Shown here: piece by piece, positions 13,813-21,933 of the stretch
How the letters are laid out: each line of letters begins with the position of its first letter
Position numbering within the stretch: the first letter of the stretch is position 1
Source: a virus
DNA length: 27,435 nucleotides
Direction: 5' to 3' (one strand)
Virus record (IMG/VR): IMGVR_UViG_3300028394_000266
Coordinates: 1 to 27,435 of that record
Position numbers and translations under genes: made by a program
The notes under the pieces: generated by a model
Told to the model about the DNA's origin: nothing
Database searches by the model: none
Seen by the model: the letters and a program-made list of their open reading frames with translations, nothing else

Positions 13813-14820
13813 TTACTCAGCACCCTTACCGCTGTAGTTTTTACCAGCTGTGTGTTTAATGCCTGTTTTTGTCTTTTCAATAGTACCGCCTGTACTAGAT
13901 TTCTTTTTCTCGCCTTGCTTCATTCCTGCTGTACCTTGTGCATTTTTCTTTGCATCGTCAACAGTTGGAAAGCCTTCTTTAACTTTTTTATCAGCTACTG
14001 CTTTCTTAAAAGGTTCTTTCTTATTGCCATCTTTGTCCATATCTAAGAAGTCTGGTTTAGCCTTTGCTTCTTTGATTGCTTTATAACGTGCGTCTAGTTG
14101 TTTACGGATGCTTTCCATTGGATTGCCACCGCCATTAACTTTCTTGGCCTCGTCGCCTTTGCTTGCTAGATCATCGCCTGTTGGGGTTACTGTGTTTACA
14201 TCGCCATACTTTTCATTTGGTGCTGTAGTTGCATCGCCAAAGCCGCCATCTTGATTTTCATCGGCTAGTGTATCAGCCATGCCGCGAACTTCATCAGCTA
14301 CTTTGTTCATTTCGTCTTTAGGAGCAGGATCTTTGCTACCTACTGGAGATTTTTCGCCTGCTTCATCACCACCTTTTTCTGCGCCAGGACCTTCGTCACC
14401 TGCTGGTGCTTTAGGGGCCATTGCAATTCCTGCTTTCTTAACTAGTGCATCTAATGGGTCCATTCCGCCTTCGGGTTCGCCACCAAAGCCCGGCTCATCT
14501 AAACTTAAAGCAGGCATATTCATTGGTGCAGGAGGAGCCATAGTTGGCATTGGAGCTTGTGGCATTAATGGAGAACCTACTGGTCCTGCTGCCAACGGGC
14601 TTTCTGCCTTGTGCATTAGATCTAACAAGCTCTTGATTTGATCAATACCTTGTGCGTTTAAGTTAACACTCATAGATACTGGAGGAGCAGATGGAATGTT
14701 GCTCATTGTGTCTGGCATCATGCCACACTCTGCTAGAGTAGATTCTGTTACTGGCTTTTTACCTTGATCTATATCTCTGATACGACCAAATAGTTTATTA
14801 AAGTCTAAATCTGATTTCAT
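13813..14820 (-). CDS. disordered Pro/Met/Gly-rich protein, probable internal-head or core protein (335 aa)
   Basis: Starts MKSDLDFNKLFGRIRDIDQG, then a long low-complexity stretch rich in Pro, Ala, Met and Gly (for example MPQAPMPTMAPPAPMNMPA) and acidic or lysine-rich segments to the end. A motif FLDMDKDGNKKEPFKKA near the C-terminus resembles an EF-hand-like DxDxDG loop; marine T4-like phages carry similar proteins, as I recall. LAE at residues 29-31 fits the (L/I)xE rule of the T4 prohead protease, so N-terminal trimming is possible. It follows the gene at 14822 by one base with the leader AAAAGGAAAATAAT. Scaffold, core or ejected protein are all open. Confidence 0.65.
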   Translation of the reverse strand: MKSDLDFNKLFGRIRDIDQGKKPVTESTLAECGMMPDTMSNIPSAPPVSMSVNLNAQGIDQIKSLLDLMHKAESPLAAGPVGSPLMPQAPMPTMAPPAPMNMPALSLDEPGFGGEPEGGMDPLDALVKKAGIAMAPKAPAGDEGPGAEKGGDEAGEKSPVGSKDPAPKDEMNKVADEVRGMADTLADENQDGGFGDATTAPNEKYGDVNTVTPTGDDLASKGDEAKKVNGGGNPMESIRKQLDARYKAIKEAKAKPDFLDMDKDGNKKEPFKKAVADKKVKEGFPTVDDAKKNAQGTAGMKQGEKKKSSTGGTIEKTKTGIKHTAGKNYSGKGAE

Positions 14821-14821
14821 A

Positions 14822-15400
14822 TTATTTTCCTTTTACCGGTGATGGTATTGTATTTTGTTTAGAACCCACCGGGCTAATACCTACACTAGCTTCGGGCATT
14901 GGAGATTCTTTTTCTTTAGGTTGTCCTGCACACAAATCTTTTGAATCTTTTGCAAGATCTTTTAAGAAACTACTAATGTGCTTTTCTCCCACTAGATTCT
15001 GTGCTGTCTTATCAACTTCAGATTCTTGTGGCTCTCCTAAAACTGGAGTCATCTTTTCATTCATTTCTGCTTCATATTGTTCGCTTGGTTCATTAGCAGT
15101 TCTTACAACTACTTCACAACCGCAAACTTGTTTGATGTAAGCTTCTAATACTTGGGGAGTTGTTGGATAGTGACACTCTAAATCAAACACTGTTACATGC
15201 GAGTTCTTTAAATTTGGAAAGTCTAAAGGAACATCTTGAATAGGTGTACGTTTGCCCTTGCTTAGTTTAACAACGGCAAACTTTTCCATTGCTGAGTTTA
15301 ATTCAGAAGAAAAATCTTCAGATAAGTCTCCTGCGACTTTGATCTTAAATTCATAAGTCTTTTTGCTTTCTGTTAGATATTCTGTAAATGATTTCATCAT
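14822..15400 (-). CDS. probable encapsidated internal-head protein with T4-type targeting sequence (192 aa)
   Basis: The frame can start at a GTG (15409), but GGGGACC lies just before two consecutive ATGs (15400 and 15397); the second gives MKSFTEYLTE. That matches, in length and pattern, the capsid-targeting sequence of T4 internal proteins (MKTYQEFIAE), removed by prohead protease gp21 after an (L/I)xE site, here LTE. After it comes a mixed alpha/beta domain (KTYEFKIKVAGDLSEDFSSE) and a charged, Pro-rich tail. T4 internal proteins are packaged in the head and injected with DNA. The assignment rests on the N-terminal motif; the rest shows no known fold. It has its own late promoter box and sits between the two terminase genes. 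Confidence 0.65.
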   Translation of the reverse strand: MMKSFTEYLTESKKTYEFKIKVAGDLSEDFSSELNSAMEKFAVVKLSKGKRTPIQDVPLDFPNLKNSHVTVFDLECHYPTTPQVLEAYIKQVCGCEVVVRTANEPSEQYEAEMNEKMTPVLGEPQESEVDKTAQNLVGEKHISSFLKDLAKDSKDLCAGQPKEKESPMPEASVGISPVGSKQNTIPSPVKGK

Positions 15401-15414
15401 GGTCCCCACTGTAG

Positions 15415-15422
15415 TATTTATT
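15415..15422 (-). promoter_or_regulatory. late promoter box before the internal-head protein gene
   Basis: The minus strand reads AATAAATA, overlapping the stop codon of gp16. It is 14 nt before the ATG at 15400, so the leader would be about 9 nt and contains GGGGACC as a Shine-Dalgarno. This is a normal-leader member of the late set. Confidence 0.7.
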
Positions 15423-15921
15423 TCATTTGCTTTAATTTTTCCAGCAGGCTATTACGGTCAGTTATTAGCATACCTTCACCAGCTATCATGCCTTCTTCGC
15501 CTTGTGGCTTAGAATCTTGGTCAAGTTTGGCTTTTTTAATCTGTAATTCAATCATTTTTAGCTTTTTATCAATTTTAGCTGACTTTGCATCAATGGCGTT
15601 TTTTAATGCAGACTGTGCTACCTCAAAAATCCTGCTAGAGTAACGTGCTTCTACATTCATACCTAAATCCATTAGATCGTCGTAAGCATCAGTAGCACGT
15701 TGCGCTAGACTATCAAATTCTGCATCGCTAGCATCACCTAATCCTTTTACACTAGGTAATGCTGTGGCAATTTTATCAATTTCTTCAATATCTCGAAAGA
15801 AATTATCTGCAGGCATTTTACTGCGAGCTTCTTCTATTTCAGCTCGACTTGCACTAGCGGATTTTTTAGCAATATCCTTACTTTCAGGAAGGTTTAGTAG
15901 TTCTTCAAGTTTCTTTGTCAT
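15418..15921 (-). CDS. gp16: gp16, terminase small subunit
   Basis: 167 residues, close to T4 gp16 (164). It starts MTKKLEELLNLPESKD and has the usual central helical core with a coiled-coil hairpin (FDSLAQRATDAYDDLMDLG and SRIFEVAQSALKNAIDAK), then a lysine-rich helix (IDKKLKMIELQIKKAKLD). Small terminase oligomerises on DNA and stimulates gp17. The identification is from size, helical pattern and the N-terminal motif. The ATG lies 5 nt after GATAAGTA, a variant of the late box that also contains the stop codon of gp4, so this gene may be expressed from an imperfect fused promoter or by read-through. Confidence 0.85.
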   Translation of the reverse strand: MTKKLEELLNLPESKDIAKKSASASRAEIEEARSKMPADNFFRDIEEIDKIATALPSVKGLGDASDAEFDSLAQRATDAYDDLMDLGMNVEARYSSRIFEVAQSALKNAIDAKSAKIDKKLKMIELQIKKAKLDQDSKPQGEEGMIAGEGMLITDRNSLLEKLKQMK

Positions 15922-15929
15922 ATGAATAC

Positions 15930-16364
15930 TTATCGTTTGTCGTTATGAAAAATATCGTTTTCTGAGACAACTCTAAAGAATATGCCGGTTTGTTTGGCCC
16001 ATGCTCTTGCGGCTTCCCATTTAGCCATATTTAATACTGCATGGGCTTGACTGTGTTTGCTACGACCTGCTTCTTTAAGACTAGTTTGTTTTAAAGGTTT
16101 TACTTCAATAATCTCAGCATGAGCTTTGCCGTTTTTGTCAACATAGTTGATAAAGAAATCCGGGACATATACTGTTTGTTTACCGGTAAACGGATTACGA
16201 TAGGGAATTTTAATTGCTTCGCTTGACCAATTTTGCACGGCAGGGTTGTTATCACAAAATTGCATGAAGGCCCATTCCCACGAGCTACGGTATGTTGGAT
16301 TTTTATTTCCTATATACTTTGCTGGGTTTTTAGGTATAAACTTTCCCTGTACAAACTGCTTCAT
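15930..16364 (-). CDS. gp4: gp4, head completion protein (TnsA-like nuclease fold)
   Basis: 144 residues (T4 gp4 is 150), starting MKQFVQGKFIPKNPAKYIG. A PD-(D/E)xK-type pattern is visible: E30 in SSWEWAF, D69 in VPDFF and E87/K89 in IIEVKPLK, the arrangement of the TnsA endonuclease family to which T4 head completion protein belongs. In T4 it acts at the portal after DNA packaging to complete the head. Its start overlaps the stop of the upstream gene as ATGA (16361-16364). Confidence 0.9.
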   Translation of the reverse strand: MKQFVQGKFIPKNPAKYIGNKNPTYRSSWEWAFMQFCDNNPAVQNWSSEAIKIPYRNPFTGKQTVYVPDFFINYVDKNGKAHAEIIEVKPLKQTSLKEAGRSKHSQAHAVLNMAKWEAARAWAKQTGIFFRVVSENDIFHNDKR

Positions 16365-16735
16365 ACTACAATATTTCTTTTCTCAAGTAAATCAGTTGTA
16401 TCGGGTCTCTTATATCCTAGTGTGGATATTTTTTGTCTATTATAGTTGAGAACTTGTGCAATCACTGCTGATATCTTAATTTCTTCTAATTTACCTAAAG
16501 TATCTAATAAAGTAAAAACATTAACATTATCTATCTTAGCTTGTTGTAATAGAATAATTGCAGTTGAATTACTAGCTAGGTCGTCAAAGCCGCGTTTCTG
16601 AAAAAATCCAACTACGGCATCTATCTCTGCGGCTGGGAAGACAACTGGCTCAATAAAATACATGTCAAAGAAATGTTTGACTTCATCGCTAGAGTCTGCG
16701 TTAATAATATTTAAGGGTAGATTAGACGTTGCCAT
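16361..16735 (-). CDS. conserved phage protein of unknown function, probable structural or baseplate component (124 aa)
   Basis: A helical protein starting MATSNLPLNIINADSSDEVK, with a central GFDDLASNSTAIILLQQAK segment and a C-terminal KISTLGYKRPDTTDLL. I recall relatives at this place, beside gp4 and the tube-like protein, in marine T4-like phages. No motif assigns a role; a position between baseplate and head-completion genes suggests a virion component. The Shine-Dalgarno AGGTGATAA lies inside the end of the upstream gene (overlap 14 nt). Confidence 0.65.
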   Translation of the reverse strand: MATSNLPLNIINADSSDEVKHFFDMYFIEPVVFPAAEIDAVVGFFQKRGFDDLASNSTAIILLQQAKIDNVNVFTLLDTLGKLEEIKISAVIAQVLNYNRQKISTLGYKRPDTTDLLEKRNIVV

Positions 16736-18185
16736 TTATCACCTGTGATTTAATTAATTGATATTGACTTTGCACCTCCGGTGCTCCGTTAATTACTTTT
16801 TCCAATGTTGTAGCTTTATATTGTGCTTGGGCCGATGCACTTAATGCGTTCCACCTAGTGTTTATTTCAGTAAGGTTTCCGGCACCAATGGCCTTGCCAA
16901 ACACTGCTGTCCTAGCTAATGAATCTAAAGATCCAGGTCGAGCATCAAAGAATGACTTTACTTTAGCCGCAGGTAATGGTCCTAGACCTTGTGTTATTTG
17001 TGTTTGATTTGCCGCAGTAAAATCTCCTTGACCTGTACCACCAGTCTTTGGAAATAACACATTAGCAACTCCGCTAACGTTCACCCCGGTTGCAGAACTC
17101 AGTGCGCCAGTTAATAAATTAAACCCTTCTTGACGTATGCCTTCCGATGTTAATTTTTTAGAATTATTAACTACTGCCGCACCTTTAATTAATGTACCTA
17201 GCAATGCTCCTGCACTACTAAATGCTGATCCACTCGAAATAGCTCCAACAATATCAACTGCTCCGCCTAGAATACCGCCTTGGCCAAATAAGCCAACTTT
17301 GCCGCCGCCTAATAATGATAATGGGCTAGGTGATTTATCATAAAATTCTTTTGCAAATCCATCAGGGTTGCCAGTACTAACCTGACCTTGTCCGTAAATC
17401 ACAGCTTCATACATAATGCTCATTTTATTTGCAGATGTATCTGATCCGTTACTATTATCCATATTATCATGTTGCCAACCAGTTATAATAGGGTTAACTA
17501 ATGTATAACTTTGATACTGTTGTTTACTCAATTGAAATATTTGTATGGTACTAAAGAACGGAACTGATTGATCTCTATCAAGTCCGTATCTATAAGGATT
17601 GAATCCTTGAGTGTTATCCAAACGACTGTAGCCAGGTGGCACAGCTGAAGAACTTGATCCAGACGTATCTGATGCACTACCAAATAATTTTGTTATTCCT
17701 GGAACTACAGTATTAGCCAATGTTGAGAAAAATCCTGTTGCTCCTGCTCCACCTGCACCCCCAGCAGAACTATTATGACTAGAGTCAGCAAAATAATACC
17801 CGTAGTATAGACTCCATAATGCTGTAGTGACGCCAAGGTTATCATCGTGAAATGCAATATTAATTGGCTCGTATTCTAATTTTGTTTGTGTTGCTCGTTT
17901 TCTATTGTATTGTTGTGCAACATCTACTTGAATTTTAAATTTAGGTAAGTCAATTGATTTAACTAATAATCCAACAGTTCGTTGATGTTGTTCTTTAAAG
18001 TTAGTACCAGCTAACGGCACATCATTAAAGTTAAAAACCACATGATATAGAAATTTTGTTTTAGGTGCAAGTCTAAACGCACTAGTATTATATAATCTAG
18101 CCGCATGTGCAAAATCGCCAAGGTTACCCTTTGGGTGGCCAAGGCCGTTACCTAAATTATCTAAAAAGCCGTCTAATATACTCAT
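16722..18185 (-). CDS. tube-like baseplate protein (possible gp48/gp54-type tube initiator), 487 aa
   Basis: The N-terminal 150 residues have the tail-tube fold signature seen in gp19 and its baseplate relatives: KFLYHVVFNFNDVP, then LLVKSIDLPKFKIQVDVAQQ, KLEYEPINIAFHDDNLGVTT and LYYGYYF. A flexible Gly/Ser-rich insert follows (GGAGGAGATGFFS), then a second domain and a long Gly/Ala/Asn-rich C-terminus that may line the tube or form a cap. T4 gp48 and gp54 sit between baseplate and tube; which of these this protein is cannot be settled. The start lies 5 nt after GATAAATA with no Shine-Dalgarno, just downstream of the terminator that follows gp19. Confidence 0.7.
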   Translation of the reverse strand: MSILDGFLDNLGNGLGHPKGNLGDFAHAARLYNTSAFRLAPKTKFLYHVVFNFNDVPLAGTNFKEQHQRTVGLLVKSIDLPKFKIQVDVAQQYNRKRATQTKLEYEPINIAFHDDNLGVTTALWSLYYGYYFADSSHNSSAGGAGGAGATGFFSTLANTVVPGITKLFGSASDTSGSSSSAVPPGYSRLDNTQGFNPYRYGLDRDQSVPFFSTIQIFQLSKQQYQSYTLVNPIITGWQHDNMDNSNGSDTSANKMSIMYEAVIYGQGQVSTGNPDGFAKEFYDKSPSPLSLLGGGKVGLFGQGGILGGAVDIVGAISSGSAFSSAGALLGTLIKGAAVVNNSKKLTSEGIRQEGFNLLTGALSSATGVNVSGVANVLFPKTGGTGQGDFTAANQTQITQGLGPLPAAKVKSFFDARPGSLDSLARTAVFGKAIGAGNLTEINTRWNALSASAQAQYKATTLEKVINGAPEVQSQYQLIKSQVINGNV

Positions 18186-18190
18186 AGTAA

Positions 18191-18198
18191 TATTTATC
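18191..18198 (-). promoter_or_regulatory. late promoter box fused to the start of the tube-like baseplate gene
   Basis: The minus strand reads GATAAATA-TTACT-ATG: a late box, five bases, start codon, with no Shine-Dalgarno. The spacing is the same as at gp17 and the 529-residue gene. Confidence 0.7.
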
Positions 18199-18220
18199 GA
18201 TTAGAATAAAGTGGAGAGAT

Positions 18221-18249
18221 AATAAAAAAGGACACCAAAGTGTCCTTTT
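18221..18249 (-). terminator. rho-independent terminator after gp19
   Basis: A perfect 10-bp stem (AAAAGGACAC with GTGTCCTTTT, 18226-18235 and 18240-18249) with a 4-nt loop is followed on the minus strand by a T-run (CCTTTTTTATT). It begins 23 nt after the gp19 stop and separates gp19 from the next late promoter. Confidence 0.88.
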
Positions 18250-18272
18250 AGAGCTCCCGGAATCAGTAGGGT

Positions 18273-18896
18273 TTAAGCACCGCCAGTTACGAATGTGCCT
18301 AAGCTACGTCCGACTGCTGTTCCAATACCTGTTCCTACTGGGCTTTGGATAGCATTATCATAACGAATAGCCAACTGGATAGTTACTGGTTCGTTATTTG
18401 CGTATGCTAGAGTTTGATAGTTTGCGTTCTTTACATAGCAACCATAAATTTCCCATGTTTCAAGAACGTTAGCTGTGTTAGCACCGTTACCACCGTCTAG
18501 AATTTCAATTCTAGTTGTGAATTTGTAATCGATACCAGAAGCCGCAGAACTTTGCTCATAGAAGTCAAATTGTTTCTGTAGTTGTTCGCCAACAAGTTTC
18601 TGCACTTGACCTGTAACGTCATCACGTAAGTTAATAGTGATGTCGTTCCATGTGTGCTTGCCTGCTAGACGTACTGTTGAGTTATAAACATGAATATCTA
18701 CATCAGCAAAATCCAATGTTGGTCTTGTGATGTCGACAACTTGTTTTGTCAACTCAGTTGTTGGTGTTGATACGCCAAAGTTTTCTAGTGATACTCTAAA
18801 ACGATATTGCAGTTTAGGCATCAACAAGCCTTGAGTGCTTGCTGATTGATCACTTACTAAGGGTACTGTTAGTTTGCTTAATGTTGAAATAGACAT
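18273..18896 (-). CDS. gp19: gp19, tail tube protein
   Basis: 207 residues, longer than T4 gp19 (163). The tube core is clear: MPKLQYRFRVSLENFGV, then VVDITRPTLDFADVDIHVYN, HTWNDITINLRDDVTG, and ETWEIYGCYVKNANYQ near the end. The protein stacks in hexameric rings inside the sheath. The leader carries a strong Shine-Dalgarno (AAGGGAGACAACAAATG) after the late box at 18916-18923. It follows gp18 directly, as in T4. Confidence 0.92.
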   Translation of the reverse strand: MSISTLSKLTVPLVSDQSASTQGLLMPKLQYRFRVSLENFGVSTPTTELTKQVVDITRPTLDFADVDIHVYNSTVRLAGKHTWNDITINLRDDVTGQVQKLVGEQLQKQFDFYEQSSAASGIDYKFTTRIEILDGGNGANTANVLETWEIYGCYVKNANYQTLAYANNEPVTIQLAIRYDNAIQSPVGTGIGTAVGRSLGTFVTGGA

Positions 18897-18915
18897 TTGT
18901 TGTCTCCCTTATTTG

Positions 18916-18923
18916 TATTTATT
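18916..18923 (-). promoter_or_regulatory. late promoter box for gp19
   Basis: The minus strand reads AATAAATA, overlapping the gp18 stop codon. It gives a predicted leader of about 14 nt containing AAGGGAG, a conventional translation start. Confidence 0.75.
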
Positions 18924-21831
18924 ATTTGCCTAACCCTGCAATCTCACCAGTGTTCTTCAAACGCACTGGAATGTAAATAAATTCCACTGCTTTTACTGGT
19001 TCAATAGCAATGTCTACGTGTAGTTCGCTACGATCAATTCTGTTAGGTGTATTGTTACTTTCGTCACAAACAACTAGGTAATCGTATAGAGCACGTTGAC
19101 CAACTAGTTCTAGCAATAGGCTTTCAACCTGTTGTTTGATTTCGTCACGTGTAATCTTATCGTTAGGTTCAAAGATATAAGGTTTAGCCAACTTGTTCAA
19201 CTGATTACGTAGGAAAATTACCAAACGTGCTACGTTGATACGATCTAAAGCACTTGCACCTTTAGCACGAGTCTTTTGACCAAAGTTAACTAGACCTGCA
19301 CCTGTAAAGTATGTAATTGGATTAACTTTTACATTATACAATGTGTCACGCTGTCCGTCATTTAGTGCAACTGATTTGAACTCGCCTTCTGCTGTAACAT
19401 AACCAACTGCTGTTGCGTTTGTAACATTACCACGACGTGTTCCTGCTGGAGCAAACCATGGATAAGCAACTTGGTCGTTTAGAGCAATAGTTCTTAAGAT
19501 CATGTGGCTTGGAGGAACTGCGATATTCTTTCCAAAGTTATCACTTGTGTAACCCCATGGATAGAATACACCTAAATATTCATCAAAGCTAACTAGACCA
19601 TCATCGTTATCTTCTAATGCACCCATTAAGTTAGTGCCCCAGTTGTTTAAGTTAGTAGCACTTGGCTCTAATCTAGCTGGAGTATCACCAACAACAAATG
19701 CTGTTAGTCCACGATCGTAGTTTAGGTTAACTAGTTCGCCAATTAGCTCAGGATATCCTGGGCAAGCTAACAGGTTAAAGCTATTACGTTCATTGTCACG
19801 AATTTCTTCGTTATTATTAACCGTGTGTTGTAGACTCTGGATAATAACTTTACGCTGTGCATGACGACCAAATGAACCGCTGCCGTCTGTTTGATTTGCA
19901 CTTTCTGTTACCCAACGATCAGCAAAGTAATCAGTCATTGTTTCGCCGTCGCCAGCGCCAAAGCGTCTGTTAATTGCTGTTTGATCAATGTAGTTACGAA
20001 CATAACGCTTGACATTAAATCCGCTACGACGAGTATTCCATAGCAACATACCTTCTGGATATAGTGCAGGATCTGGACAATCAAAATCAACAAAGTCGCT
20101 TTCTAATAATGCTGTAATTGATGCTGGCATGTCAAGATCGCCGGCGGTTGACCAACGTGCGTCAGCAAACACAATACCGTTTTCTGTTGTTTGATCAGTT
20201 ACATCAATTAGATCCCAACGCTTGAAGCTGTTGTTCCAACGCTTTAACAATGGATAGTGTTCTAGATCACTAGTATCAACCCATAGATCAAGATCGGATG
20301 GATCAGCTGGAGATGTTGGGCTAACTGTTGGACCGTCTGCATTAGTGTCTTCTGTTGGAACATAATTTAAATAACCAACCCAATCTGTACCATTGTTGAT
20401 CATGATATCAACTTCGTCTACTACAGAGCTATACCATAATTTGCCATCTGCTGTTTTAGTAGTTGGCGCAGTATCGCTAATGAAGTACATGATACCAACT
20501 GGTATGTTACTCCATGATGTAGTTGTATCTCTATATTTTACTACGAAATATGCTTCTGGAGTATCATCATACTGTACATATACTGTGTTAACTTTAATGC
20601 CTGAACCTGTATAATTACGGTTAGCATCAGAAGTAGGATCTCCTGCAGGATTTATTAGAGTATAGTTTAGTGGATCAAGAGCCTTGTTTGCCACTTGATC
20701 ATTGGCATACACTGGAGCAGTTAATTGTTCCCATAAACGTGTTGCACTGTTATAGACCTTAACACGCCATCTTGCACCAGCATTTGGCTCAGTAGTTTTG
20801 ATCCATACAGAACCTGTTGGACGATTATCTAAAGAAGCCTTATATTGTGGAACTTGTGTATGCTTGCTGATCTGTAGTTTAGGTGCCATGTATTCTTGGG
20901 CTATAATACCAAGTGCTCCTAGTAGATTGCCCCCACCAGATTGACTAATTGTTAAACTGTCACGACTTGCACTAACTGTAAAGATTTCTAATTTGCCTGC
21001 GGAATTTTTTCTAGCACCAAATGGGCCATCTTGATTATTAATATCAGTAACTAGACCGTCTACTGTAGTACCAGATGTTGCAAAAGGTGGTGCGCCTGAT
21101 ATTGTTAATGTTGTTGTTGGTAGGCCAGTTGTTGTTCCGCTGGTTTGACTGATTGTAGGCCATGCTCTTACCCACTGGTCTGATCCAATAACTACCCATG
21201 CGCCGTTGCCTTCTGGAGGTATACCGTTTGCATCGTATGCGCTCTTGTAGTAAATTTCAACATATTCATCGTCTAAGGCCAGTCCATATGAGCCTGCGGC
21301 TGCGTTATTATCGAGTATGTCTAGATATACTGTTGGAACTTGGTTGGTAAATGACTGGCCGCCAGCTGTTGCTGAACGTCCGTCCCATTGGAAAATACCG
21401 TAGGTTGAGCTTGCAGTATCTAGCCAGAAAGTACCATCTTCTGGTTCTCCGCCTGGGGCTTGTGCTCGTGCTTCTAGTTCGTTTAGGTCAATATCTGCAC
21501 GAACAACTAGTGCAGAGTTACTTATTCCTAAGAATGAATATGCGGCTTGCAGGCCGTATTCGTTTAGTTCACCAGCATGAATTGGATTGTTGTTTGTATC
21601 TTTCTTGAATACTGGATCGCCAAATGTCTCAGCGAGTTCACGCTGACTTGTAATTGTATATACTGTGCCTGTTTTCGAAGCTGTAGTTCCTAATGCTGTT
21701 CCCGATCCTGATGATGGGACCTTGTTCGCACCTGTCGCCACAACAAATAGTGGACGGGTGCCTGGTTCAGCGGTTGTGTAAAAACTTTCGTCGATTACAG
21801 AAACCTGTACGCCTGGTGATATTAAAGCCAT
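18922..21831 (-). CDS. gp18: gp18, contractile tail sheath protein (enlarged)
   Basis: 969 residues against 659 in T4. The N-terminus MALISPGVQVSVIDESFYTT and the C-terminal half (FNLLACPGYPELIGELVNLN, then YIFEPNDKITRDEIKQQVES and ELHVDIAIEPVKAVEFIYIP) are typical sheath. The extra length lies between about residue 130 and 560 and carries four related segments: GTFWLDTASS...QWDG (133-151), SVWIKTTEPN...LWEQL (341-370), GKLWYSSVVDE...DWVGYL (463-488) and DLWVDTSDLE...RWDLI (515-542). These look like repeated beta modules on the outer surface of the sheath. The leader has a strong Shine-Dalgarno (AAGAAGGAGACC) behind a late promoter box. Confidence 0.95.
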   Translation of the reverse strand: MALISPGVQVSVIDESFYTTAEPGTRPLFVVATGANKVPSSGSGTALGTTASKTGTVYTITSQRELAETFGDPVFKKDTNNNPIHAGELNEYGLQAAYSFLGISNSALVVRADIDLNELEARAQAPGGEPEDGTFWLDTASSTYGIFQWDGRSATAGGQSFTNQVPTVYLDILDNNAAAGSYGLALDDEYVEIYYKSAYDANGIPPEGNGAWVVIGSDQWVRAWPTISQTSGTTTGLPTTTLTISGAPPFATSGTTVDGLVTDINNQDGPFGARKNSAGKLEIFTVSASRDSLTISQSGGGNLLGALGIIAQEYMAPKLQISKHTQVPQYKASLDNRPTGSVWIKTTEPNAGARWRVKVYNSATRLWEQLTAPVYANDQVANKALDPLNYTLINPAGDPTSDANRNYTGSGIKVNTVYVQYDDTPEAYFVVKYRDTTTSWSNIPVGIMYFISDTAPTTKTADGKLWYSSVVDEVDIMINNGTDWVGYLNYVPTEDTNADGPTVSPTSPADPSDLDLWVDTSDLEHYPLLKRWNNSFKRWDLIDVTDQTTENGIVFADARWSTAGDLDMPASITALLESDFVDFDCPDPALYPEGMLLWNTRRSGFNVKRYVRNYIDQTAINRRFGAGDGETMTDYFADRWVTESANQTDGSGSFGRHAQRKVIIQSLQHTVNNNEEIRDNERNSFNLLACPGYPELIGELVNLNYDRGLTAFVVGDTPARLEPSATNLNNWGTNLMGALEDNDDGLVSFDEYLGVFYPWGYTSDNFGKNIAVPPSHMILRTIALNDQVAYPWFAPAGTRRGNVTNATAVGYVTAEGEFKSVALNDGQRDTLYNVKVNPITYFTGAGLVNFGQKTRAKGASALDRINVARLVIFLRNQLNKLAKPYIFEPNDKITRDEIKQQVESLLLELVGQRALYDYLVVCDESNNTPNRIDRSELHVDIAIEPVKAVEFIYIPVRLKNTGEIAGLGK

Positions 21832-21856
21832 TTTATGGTCTCCTTCTTACTGTTAA

Positions 21857-21864
21857 TATTTAGC
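21857..21864 (-). promoter_or_regulatory. late promoter box for gp18
   Basis: The minus strand reads GCTAAATA, 25 nt before the ATG, leaving a leader of about 20 nt with AAGAAGGAGACC as Shine-Dalgarno. The same GCTAAATA octamer precedes the gene at 23757. Confidence 0.7.
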
Positions 21865-21921
21865 AGGTATTTGGTAAAACAGCTACTTATAAGTCAGAGA
21901 AAAGGGCAGAAAAAGGGCTAG

Positions 21922-21929
21922 TATAAATA
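21922..21929 (+). promoter_or_regulatory. consensus T4 late promoter for the plus-strand HNH gene
   Basis: TATAAATA is the exact T4 late consensus, followed by TAAG and the ATG at 21934. Transcription would start at or within the start codon. There is no usable Shine-Dalgarno (a GGG run is 15 nt upstream, outside the predicted transcript). Confidence 0.75.
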
Positions 21930-21933
21930 TAAG

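Noticed and set aside
14279-14641. 120-residue plus-strand frame
   Set aside because: A shadow of the low-complexity Pro/Gly protein, without promoter or Shine-Dalgarno.
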